DNA of 15,135 nt from Spirochaetales bacterium. Lineage in GTDB: Bacteria > Spirochaetota > Spirochaetia > DSM-27196 > SLST01. This document shows, one piece after another, positions 7,251-13,882 of this stretch; the stretch's first letter is position 1, and the number at the start of each line of letters is the position of its first letter. The position numbers and the translations under genes were made by a program. The stretch covers positions 1 through 15,135 of the forward strand of contig JANQQY010000074.1 in assembly GCA_028284845.1 (NCBI GenBank). Direction: 5' to 3'. A model generated the notes under the pieces. It saw nothing but the letters and a program-made list of their open reading frames with translations. It had not been told where the DNA came from and ran no database searches.

Positions 7251-8278
7251 GTCGCGAGAGCCGTCCGCGACTCACTGAGCATTTCAGAGATTGATACTGA
7301 TTGAGACGACTCATGAGATCGGATGGCACCAAACACCATTGCCACGGTCTGCATGTTGTCTTCAATGCCCGTCGTGAACGATCGACGCTCCGTCCGAGCG
7401 GCGTGGAACTCGTCAAACGTCGCACTCAACGTGTGGTCGGAGTCCTGCGAAGGAACGTCCACGGTCCGAACCTCACCGTCTCGATGCACCTCTATCCTAT
7501 CCTGCGTCCAGGAAAGTGCTCCCTTCGTTCCGTACAGGCGCCAGTTCCCCTCCCATGGCGTTCCAAGCTCCGTGTAGGCCCAGCTTGCGTTAAACTGGAA
7601 ACGCAGGCCGTCAGTCATCGCAAACTGTGCGGTGACTGTTGGGAATGCCCACTGGGGTGTGCGGGCAGACGGAAACGCACCACACACAACCGACTCAGGG
7701 TCCGTGCCTGTGATGAATCGGACGAGATCAAATTGGTGCGTCGCGTTCTCAATCAGAAGCGGGTAGTGATAGTCGTTTCGCCAGTCTCCCTCCGGAAACG
7801 TATGTCCAACAAAGTAGTCCAGACTCAGGAACTCGGGCCTGCCAATCTCGCCGCCTGACACGATCTCCTGCGCTATTCGAGCTCCCTCTCCGAACCGGTA
7901 GTTCTCTCCTACCATCAGGCTACCCGTTGCGTTTCTCGCGGCGTCACGGATCGCGATGCAATCGTCCCAGCTTCCGGCGAGCGGCTTCTCAACCAGCACA
8001 TCGAGGCCTTGATCCAGGAAGAGTTCTACATCGTGACGGTGGCGAAAGTGAGGCGTTGTAACCAGTGCCGCGTCGGCGGTGATGTCGCTGTGCACCGCGT
8101 CATCAGCGGAGGCAAAGAGTGCCGCGTCTGCGAGGCCGACGTGTTGACCACATTCCGCACGGGTTTGCGCACTGCGTGTCGCCAGCGCTGCGTAGGTCCA
8201 CTCGCTATGTGAGTTCACTACATGCAGCCATCGCCGGCCGAAGTCGCCAAGCCCAACTTGCATCATGCGGTGCGGCAT
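7247..8278 (-). CDS. Gfo/Idh/MocA-family sugar dehydrogenase
   Basis: This encodes a 343-aa NAD(P)-dependent oxidoreductase. A Rossmann fold opens at once with M-Q-V-G-L-G-D-F-G (G9, G11, G14). The diagnostic E-K-P (E97-K98-P99, in L-V-E-K-P-L-A) follows, and the C-terminal beta-sheet domain carries G-E-N-Y-R-F and E-N-A-T-H-Q-F-D (H181, D184), the equivalent of the catalytic H-x-x-D region. The family oxidises or reduces secondary hydroxyls of sugars and cyclitols. The frame is open back to 8389, but ATG 8278 is chosen because a perfect AAGGAGG lies 9 bp upstream and the Rossmann fold begins directly after it. It heads a - strand pair with the OpgC-like gene, divergent from the ROK-led operon. 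It may act together with the nearby AKRs in oxidoreductive sugar processing. Confidence 0.93.
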   Translation of the reverse strand: MPHRMMQVGLGDFGRRWLHVVNSHSEWTYAALATRSAQTRAECGQHVGLADAALFASADDAVHSDITADAALVTTPHFRHRHDVELFLDQGLDVLVEKPLAGSWDDCIAIRDAARNATGSLMVGENYRFGEGARIAQEIVSGGEIGRPEFLSLDYFVGHTFPEGDWRNDYHYPLLIENATHQFDLVRFITGTDPESVVCGAFPSARTPQWAFPTVTAQFAMTDGLRFQFNASWAYTELGTPWEGNWRLYGTKGALSWTQDRIEVHRDGEVRTVDVPSQDSDHTLSATFDEFHAARTERRSFTTGIEDNMQTVAMVFGAIRSHESSQSVSISEMLSESRTALAT

Positions 8279-8341
8279 ACGGTTACACCTCCTTATCCAA
8301 ACAAGGTTGCCATAGGATCTGCCTCCATGCACGTGCGTTTC

Positions 8342-8355
8342 TGCACGATCGTGCA
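8342..8355. repeat. 14-bp perfect palindrome, candidate operator
   Basis: TGCACGATCGTGCA is fully self-complementary. A nearby ATGCACG (8327-8333) repeats its half-site, and paired with CGTGCAT (8350-8356) forms a second, wider inverted repeat. It sits 64 bp upstream of the Gfo/Idh start codon, a usual distance for a repressor or activator site. Confidence 0.5.
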
Positions 8356-8369
8356 TGCCTTGGCTCAAC

Positions 8370-8394
8370 ATACTTTTGAACAGTAACAAAGTAT
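8370..8394. repeat. ATACTTT-N11-AAAGTAT inverted repeat, candidate ROK operator
   Basis: Two 7-bp arms (8370-8376 and 8388-8394) are exact reverse complements with an 11-bp spacer. The half-site ATACTTT recurs at 8469-8475, overlapping the -10 region of the ROK promoter. AT-rich paired sites of this size are usual for NagC/Mlc/XylR-type ROK repressors, so autoregulation is plausible. Confidence 0.45.
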
Positions 8395-8443
8395 CGATAA
8401 ATCGAGAGCGAAAGTCAGTTTAACCCTACCAGGTAGTATTCGC

Positions 8444-8473
8444 TTGACATTTTGCATGCACCGGCACAATACT
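8444..8473 (+). promoter_or_regulatory. Sigma70-like promoter for the ROK-led operon
   Basis: A consensus -35 TTGACA (8444-8449) is followed after 18 bp by AATACT (8468-8473; four of six match TATAAT). Transcription would start near 8480, giving a very short leader before the ATG at 8493. No strong Shine-Dalgarno is visible there, consistent with a weakly translated regulator. Confidence 0.6.
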
Positions 8474-8492
8474 TTCTAACGTAGTGTAAGTA

Positions 8493-9722
8493 ATGCAGAG
8501 ACAAAACGTACCACCAATCAACCAATCGAACAAAATTCGCGTTCTCGACATCATCCGCAGCACCGATTTTGTGTCGCGTGCAGAACTCGCGAAGAAAGCC
8601 AATCTCAGCGCGCCTACTATCACCCGCATAGTCGATAGCCTCATCAACTCTGAGAAAGTTGTGGAGGAAGTGGGGATCGGAAGCTCCGAAGGTGGACGTC
8701 CACCAAAGCTTGTCCGCTTCTCCGGCTCTGACAAGTATGTGATTGGGATCGACCTGGGAACGACCCACATAGATGGAATCGTTGCCAATCTGGAGGCAGA
8801 GGTCCGCACCGAGATGCGGATCCCTACGTTCGTGGAGGCGGGGTACGACGAGGTCATCAGTCGCACGTCACTTCTGGTTCGTGATCTTGTCGATCGATCC
8901 GGTATCCCGTCGGACCAGATTCTCGGGATCGGCATGGCCGTGGCGGGTCTCGTCGATCTGAAGCGCCAGGTGGTTGAGTACTCGCCTGACTTTGGGTGGC
9001 GGGATGCCGACATCATCAACGACCTGCGCCGAAACGTCCCGTTCCCGGTCGTGTTCGACAATGTCACGCGGGTGATGTCTCTTGGCGAACTGCATTTTGG
9101 CCTGGGGCAACAGATTGACAGCTTCGTTTGTATCAACGTGGGCTACGGCATCGGTGCGGCTGTCATCGCCGATGGCAAGCCGTTCTTTGGCGCCCACGGG
9201 ATGTCGGGGGAGTTCGGCCATATCGTCGCAGATCCCTACTCGGATGCCCGGTGCTTGTGTGGAAACACCGGCTGCCTGGAGGCGGTCGCCTCCGGGCGCG
9301 GGATCTCCATGGCTGCGCAGAAGCGTCTGGCCGCCGGAGAGAAATCCGTGCTCGCGGACGCGTTCAGGGCGGACCCGTCATCCATCACCGCGAGGACCGT
9401 GGCGCATGCCGCTGCAGATGGCGACGACTGCGCAGTGGATGTGATCAAGACGGCCGGGCGCTACCTGGGTCTGGGAATCGTCAACCTCGTCAACCTCTTT
9501 GATCCACACGCCATTGTGATTGGAGGCGGCGTCGCGCAGGCCGAGAGTCTTCTCTTTTCAACGATACGAACGGTGGTTGAAGAACGATCACTCAGCCGGC
9601 ATTCGCGAGAGATTGAAATTCACCCCGCGACATTTGGTGCGAAGGCATCCGTCATGGGGGCTGTATCACTGGTACTTGATCAGGTGCTTTCATTGCAGCT
9701 CAAGGCGGTTCCGACACGTTAG
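8493..9722 (+). CDS. ROK-family transcriptional regulator
   Basis: This encodes a 409-aa NagC/XylR-type regulator. An N-terminal winged helix-turn-helix spans about residues 14-75 (I-R-V-L-D-I-I-R...S-R-A-E-L-A-K-K-A-N-L-S-A-P-T-I-T-R), followed by E-G-G-R-P-P and the ROK domain from about residue 82. That domain has the phosphate loop I-G-I-D-L-G-T-T (D87-T91) and the zinc site H243, C254, C256, C261 in G-H-I-V...C-L-C-G-N-T-G-C-L-E. Where kinases have E-N-D, this protein reads D189-N190-V191, so the catalytic base is lost and it is likely a pure sugar-sensing regulator. It starts a tight operon (next gene 8 bp downstream) and probably controls its own promoter and the divergent Gfo/Idh gene. 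The inducer is unknown, possibly a sugar released by the downstream glycosidases. Confidence 0.94.
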   Translation: MQRQNVPPINQSNKIRVLDIIRSTDFVSRAELAKKANLSAPTITRIVDSLINSEKVVEEVGIGSSEGGRPPKLVRFSGSDKYVIGIDLGTTHIDGIVANLEAEVRTEMRIPTFVEAGYDEVISRTSLLVRDLVDRSGIPSDQILGIGMAVAGLVDLKRQVVEYSPDFGWRDADIINDLRRNVPFPVVFDNVTRVMSLGELHFGLGQQIDSFVCINVGYGIGAAVIADGKPFFGAHGMSGEFGHIVADPYSDARCLCGNTGCLEAVASGRGISMAAQKRLAAGEKSVLADAFRADPSSITARTVAHAAADGDDCAVDVIKTAGRYLGLGIVNLVNLFDPHAIVIGGGVAQAESLLFSTIRTVVEERSLSRHSREIEIHPATFGAKASVMGAVSLVLDQVLSLQLKAVPTR

Positions 9723-9730
9723 GAGGATTC

Positions 9731-10681
9731 ATGAGCGATCATAATGGGTACTCAGACCAGATGGCTCGACGCATTCATTGTCTTCGAATTGGCTCATTCG
9801 ATTGCCTGATTCGCGGTGGGGTCTTTGACGAGATCGAAGCGCGTGCAATCGTTCCATATCTCGATGTGAGTCTCTCCCCCGATGGTTTCTGCATCGTCTA
9901 CGCTCGGGCCTCACAGGAACGAGCCGAGGTCAATTGGTTCCACGATGAGGAGGAGCATCCAACCGAGTCCGCCGAGCGCGCCATCCGAGTCAGAGTTGGT
10001 CGCAATGGATTCGTTTACCGTCGGCATGAGGAGGACGATCTTGTCGTGCTCTGGTCATCTGCTCGAGAAACCGGGCAGTCGAGCATCCGGGAGCTCCTAG
10101 ACAAAGTTGCCGCTGAGATCTCCTCGCGCCACCAGATCACACTCGAGTATGCGCTTGGCGGATGGAGGGCGCAGCTTGTGGACGCCCACGCGTCGTTCGC
10201 AGAGGCGACATCCGCCTTTGCTCGGGGTGAGCCGATGCCTGGCTCTGGAGGTGAAGAGAGCTGGTCCTGGAACGGCGCGTTCTCCGACGACGTCAAAATG
10301 GCTGGACTCTGCGATAACGAGCCGGTGCGCAGCATTCAGGAATACATCCTGGAACACTACAGCGACCCCAGGCTGGCACTCCGCTCGATTGCGACGCAAT
10401 TTGGTCTGACGGAGACCTACCTCTCGCAATTGTTCAAAGAACAAACCGGATCGAACTACTCAGTCTTCCTCGAGGAGCATCGCGTAGAGCAGGCTCGGCA
10501 GTTGCTCGAGCGAAGTGAGCTCAGTGTCTCTCAGGTTGCAGGACGAGTCGGGTACCAGACGAACAGTACGTTCTACCGTGCGTTCCGTAGGATTCATGGT
10601 GCCAGTCCGACGGCATACCGGAGCAATCTCCGAAACCAAGGCCGTGCTTCCGCTCCTGAGCGACACCGAATCGCTGTATAG
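9731..10681 (+). CDS. AraC-family transcriptional regulator, YesN-like
   Basis: This encodes a 316-aa regulator with a clear C-terminal AraC/XylS DNA-binding domain (about residues 199-305): A-T-Q-F-G-L-T-E-T-Y-L-S-Q-L-F-K-E-Q-T-G-S-N-Y in the first helix-turn-helix, and V-A-G-R-V-G-Y-Q-T-N-S-T-F-Y-R-A-F-R-R in the second, ending G-A-S-P-T-A-Y-R. The N-terminal 190 residues are soluble and show no AraC-type cupin signature. The pattern A-L-G-G...D-A-H-A-S-F-A-E-A-T-S-A-F recalls the degenerate GGDEF-like middle domain of YesN-type regulators, but without a receiver or a membrane sensor. AGGAGG ends 7 bp before the ATG. It sits 8 bp after the ROK gene and 14 bp before the GH141-like gene, so it is probably a second local regulator, likely an activator, of this operon. 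Confidence 0.9.
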   Translation: MSDHNGYSDQMARRIHCLRIGSFDCLIRGGVFDEIEARAIVPYLDVSLSPDGFCIVYARASQERAEVNWFHDEEEHPTESAERAIRVRVGRNGFVYRRHEEDDLVVLWSSARETGQSSIRELLDKVAAEISSRHQITLEYALGGWRAQLVDAHASFAEATSAFARGEPMPGSGGEESWSWNGAFSDDVKMAGLCDNEPVRSIQEYILEHYSDPRLALRSIATQFGLTETYLSQLFKEQTGSNYSVFLEEHRVEQARQLLERSELSVSQVAGRVGYQTNSTFYRAFRRIHGASPTAYRSNLRNQGRASAPERHRIAV

Positions 10682-10695
10682 ATCGGGAGGCGACA

Positions 10696-12873
10696 ATGGA
10701 CTCAACTCATATTCGTGTCAGCGCCACGGAAGGTAGCGGTGGGCTTTCCGCGGCGCTTAGTCGGGTCGCCGATGGACCCGACTCGTCCGGCGGCGCCGTG
10801 GTCGAGCTCGGACCCGGCACCTACTATCTGGACAGGACCGTCACGATCGACCACCGACTGAGCGGAGTGCGCATTCGGGCAGAACGTGCGGGCTCTGTCA
10901 CGATCTCCAGCGGAGTCCAACTCCATCCCTCATGGGAACGGCACGACGATCTCATCTGGAAGACGAACGTGCCGGCCGGTATCGACTTTGATCAGCTGTT
11001 TGTGAACGGCACGCGTCAGATCCGCGCACGATTTCCCAGTTATGATCCCTCGGATCCCAAGGCTTACACAGGATACACCCTGCCAACCGGCAAGATTGCC
11101 GACGAGGTAATCTCTCCAGTTACTGATGAGAATGCAGACATGACGTTCTCCTCTGACGCGCCACGGGGAATCACCTTTGATCCGGACACGTTCAGCACAA
11201 AGGAATGGAGACGACCTGAGGAAGCGATTGTTCACATCTATCAGTCGTACTACTGGGGCAATCTCCAATGGCAGGTCGCGGCGGTAGATCGGGATCAACA
11301 TCGCATCTGGTTTGGCGATGGCGGTCATCAGATGGGAGCAAAGTGGTCCGAGGATCCGTGTGAGGTGAACGAAACCTCCTACTTCTTTGTGGAAAATGTG
11401 TTCGAGGAACTCGATGCACCGGGTGAGTGGTACCTGGACCGGCACGAGAACGTTCTCTACTTCTACCCGCCGGAGGATCTTGATCTGGAGAGCGCCCTTG
11501 TTGAAGTGCCCTCCCTCAAGACACTCCTAGAGATCGTTGGTACGCAGCGACAGCCCGTGCGGGACGTGCGCATAGACGGAATCCGATTTGCTCATACCTC
11601 ATCATCGTTCCTGGAGGAGTACGACATTCCTTCGCTCAGTGACTGGGCTATCCACCGTGGGGGGACGGTGTTCCTGCAGGGGACTCGCGACTGCTGCATC
11701 AGCAATTGCTTCTTTGACGCGATTGGCGGAAACGCAGTGTTTGCCAACAATCACAACCGTGGCCTCGATATCAGGGACTCGCTCTTCTCCAACCTCGGGG
11801 ACAGCGCGGTGTGTCTCGTTGGCTCGCTCGGAACGACCGTCGGGTCGCAGCGTAACTTCCCGTATGAGTGCCGCGTGCACAACAATGTGGTCCACGATAT
11901 CGGCTATTTCGGAAAGCAGGTCGCCGGTGTCTACATCAGCAGAGCGAAGCGAATCACCGTGAGTCACAACGAGATGTACGACATGCCTCGGGCCGCGGTC
12001 TGTATTGGTGACGGGACCTGGGGCGGTCATCTGATTGAGCACAACTACCTGCACGACACCTGCCGCGAGACCGGCGACCACGGCCCGTTTAACGCCTGGG
12101 GCCGCGACCGCTACTGGTGCCTCGTTCAGAGCCACACCGAGTATCTCCAGGAGCGAAACCATGATGCCGGCAATGTCCTGATTGACGCGATGGAGCCGGT
12201 TGTCATGCGCTACAACTTCTTTCGCGAGGAGAGCGGTTGGGGCCTCGATCTCGACGATGGCGCATCCAACTACGAGATCTACAACAACCTCTGCGTGGGT
12301 GTGAGTATCAAGCTCCGCGAAGGAGCGCATCGGACCATCTACAACAATGTGTGGGTAAACGGCGCAAACTCCCCGTGCTTCCACGTGGGAAACGAGCACA
12401 ACCACGACAGGTACTTCCGTAACATCACTGTTATGTCGAAGGGCAGGATGAAGACCGAGGATGATCTCAACTTTGAGATGGGCGCCGGGGGAGGTGAGAT
12501 CTACACCTTGATCGCGCCACCATCACGGTCGCCGTGGCTGGAGGAGTGCGACTGGAACTGCTTCTACTCCGACATTGGAGAGTTCAAGGCTCGAGCGAGC
12601 AGCCGAATACCCACGCAATCGCCCGACCACGCCGACCCCGCTGTCCCAGGCGAATGGCACCATGCCGAACGAGTCACCTACTCGCTTCCCGAATGGCAGG
12701 AGATGGGATTCGATAGAAACTCGGTGTTTGCAGATCCCATGTTCGTTGACCCGGAGCGCGACGACTACCGCGTGCGCCCCGAGTCCCCGGCACTACAGCT
12801 CGGTTTCAAGAACTTCGCAATGGACGAGTTTGGCATAACGAAAGACTACCCTACGACCTGGAGGAGCGCATGA
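10696..12873 (+). CDS. GH141-like right-handed parallel beta-helix glycosidase
   Basis: This encodes a 725-aa protein with the layout of GH141-type enzymes: an N-terminal beta-rich part (Q-L-F-V-N-G-T-R-Q-I-R-A-R-F-P-S-Y), the conserved F-F-V-E-N-V-F-E-E-L-D-A-P-G-E-W-Y-L-D, then Y-F-Y-P-P, S-D-W-A-I-H-R-G-G-T-V-F, and many beta-helix coils with asparagine ladders (such as H-N-N-V-V-H-D-I-G-Y, S-H-N-E-M-Y-D-M, Y-N-N-L-C-V-G). Characterised GH141 members include alpha-L-fucosidase and xylanase activities, so the bond cannot be predicted. There is no signal peptide, so it is probably cytosolic and acts on imported oligosaccharides, which is unusual for pectin-type beta-helix enzymes. GGGAGG about 6 bp before the ATG supports the start. 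It overlaps AKR 3 by 4 bp (GCATGA), implying coupled translation. Fold and GH141-like assignment are fairly firm; activity is open. Confidence 0.87.
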   Translation: MDSTHIRVSATEGSGGLSAALSRVADGPDSSGGAVVELGPGTYYLDRTVTIDHRLSGVRIRAERAGSVTISSGVQLHPSWERHDDLIWKTNVPAGIDFDQLFVNGTRQIRARFPSYDPSDPKAYTGYTLPTGKIADEVISPVTDENADMTFSSDAPRGITFDPDTFSTKEWRRPEEAIVHIYQSYYWGNLQWQVAAVDRDQHRIWFGDGGHQMGAKWSEDPCEVNETSYFFVENVFEELDAPGEWYLDRHENVLYFYPPEDLDLESALVEVPSLKTLLEIVGTQRQPVRDVRIDGIRFAHTSSSFLEEYDIPSLSDWAIHRGGTVFLQGTRDCCISNCFFDAIGGNAVFANNHNRGLDIRDSLFSNLGDSAVCLVGSLGTTVGSQRNFPYECRVHNNVVHDIGYFGKQVAGVYISRAKRITVSHNEMYDMPRAAVCIGDGTWGGHLIEHNYLHDTCRETGDHGPFNAWGRDRYWCLVQSHTEYLQERNHDAGNVLIDAMEPVVMRYNFFREESGWGLDLDDGASNYEIYNNLCVGVSIKLREGAHRTIYNNVWVNGANSPCFHVGNEHNHDRYFRNITVMSKGRMKTEDDLNFEMGAGGGEIYTLIAPPSRSPWLEECDWNCFYSDIGEFKARASSRIPTQSPDHADPAVPGEWHHAERVTYSLPEWQEMGFDRNSVFADPMFVDPERDDYRVRPESPALQLGFKNFAMDEFGITKDYPTTWRSA

Positions 12874-13871
12874 ACTACGGAAAACTCGGCAGATCGAACC
12901 TTGCGGTGAGTCGGATCTGTCTTGGAACGATGTTCTTTGGCGGATGGACTGACGAGAAGGATGCATTCCGAATTATGGATACGGCCCTGGATATGGGGAT
13001 CAACTTTTTTGATACCGCGAACATCTACGGAGGAAGTGAGGGGCCTGGGCAGACGGAGGAGATCATCGGAAGGTGGCTCGCGGCCGACCGGAGCCGGCGT
13101 GACAGGATCGTACTGGCGACCAAGGTGTACTGGAGCCTTGTCGGTAGCCAGGATGTCCCGAACGAGGAGAACGGGATCAGCGCGTACAAGGTCAGGCGGC
13201 ACGCCGAGGATTCTCTACGCAGGCTGCAGACCGACAGGATCGATCTCTACCAGGTTCACCACATCGACCGAACGATCAGTCCGGCGGAGTTCTGGTCGAC
13301 CTTTGGACGTCTGGAGGATCAGGGGAAAGTGCTCTACCACGGCACCAGCAACTTCCCTGGCTGGGGGCTGGTGAAATTCAACATGTCTGCGGCGCAGTTT
13401 GGCCGACTCGGTCTTGTGAGCGAGCAGAGTCAGTACAACATGCTGAACCGCGCACCTGAGCTCGAGGTGATCCCGGCATGTATCGATCAGGGAATCGGAC
13501 TCATCCCCTACATGCCACTCGGTGGCGGTCTCCTTGCCGGAAAGAAACCAAAGAGCGAGGAGCAGCGTTCCACTCACGTGGCACGAGAGTACGGCGTGGA
13601 TCCTGAGAGCCAGCAGTTCGCGGAGTTCTCCTCTCTGTGTGCAGAACTCGGTGAGAAAGAGGCTGTGGTATCTGTCGCCTGGGTTCTGCACAACCCGGCC
13701 GTCTCGAGCGCTATCGTGGGGATTCGGCGACTCGAGCATCTCGACGGGCTTGAACGGGCGACGGAGCTAAAGCTGAGTGACGATGTGCTCGCGCGCCTTG
13801 ATGAGATCTTTGACATCAACAAGGGGCGGCCGTTGCAGAAAGGAGCATCGCCCGAGGCATACGCCTGGTAG
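12870..13871 (+). CDS. Aldo/keto reductase (AKR 3 of 3)
   Basis: This encodes a full-length (333 aa) aldo/keto reductase with an intact tetrad: D48 and Y53 in F-F-D-T-A-N-I-Y-G, K85 in L-A-T-K-V-Y, and H130 in L-Y-Q-V-H-H-I-D. It shares the D48/Y53 positions with AKR 1 and AKR 2 but differs in the loop after K85, where a longer segment (about residues 88-105) is present. M-P-L-G-G-G-L-L-A-G-K and the C-terminal I-V-G-I-R-R-L-E-H-L are cofactor-region motifs. It is cytosolic. The ATG at 12870 overlaps the TGA of the GH141-like gene, and GGAGGAG lies just upstream. It is followed 11 bp later by the GH32 gene. The tight coupling to glycosidases suggests that it modifies the sugar released by one of them. 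Substrate unknown. Confidence 0.93.
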   Translation: MNYGKLGRSNLAVSRICLGTMFFGGWTDEKDAFRIMDTALDMGINFFDTANIYGGSEGPGQTEEIIGRWLAADRSRRDRIVLATKVYWSLVGSQDVPNEENGISAYKVRRHAEDSLRRLQTDRIDLYQVHHIDRTISPAEFWSTFGRLEDQGKVLYHGTSNFPGWGLVKFNMSAAQFGRLGLVSEQSQYNMLNRAPELEVIPACIDQGIGLIPYMPLGGGLLAGKKPKSEEQRSTHVAREYGVDPESQQFAEFSSLCAELGEKEAVVSVAWVLHNPAVSSAIVGIRRLEHLDGLERATELKLSDDVLARLDEIFDINKGRPLQKGASPEAYAW

Positions 13872-13882
13872 ACTGAGCAGCA

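Larger units (their letters stand above)
8279..8492. promoter_or_regulatory. Palindrome-rich divergent control region between Gfo/Idh and ROK operons
   Basis: This 214-bp intergenic stretch serves the - strand Gfo/Idh-OpgC pair and the + strand ROK-led operon. It holds the AAGGAGG ribosome site of the Gfo/Idh gene (complement of 8288-8294), a 14-bp perfect palindrome (8342-8355), a 7-bp inverted repeat with 11-bp spacer (8370-8394), a further copy of one arm of that repeat (8469-8475), and a TGCATGCA palindrome (8453-8460) inside the ROK promoter spacer. It is more AT-rich than its surroundings, as expected for a control region. Likely binding proteins are the ROK and AraC regulators encoded just downstream. 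Confidence 0.6.

Noticed and set aside
8279..8389. 37-codon N-terminal extension of the Gfo/Idh protein
   Set aside because: The Rossmann fold and perfect AAGGAGG both mark ATG 8278; the extension runs through the palindromic control region.
11602..12405. 267-codon open frame on the - strand
   Set aside because: Antisense shadow of the GH141-like gene; no start signal or recognisable motif.
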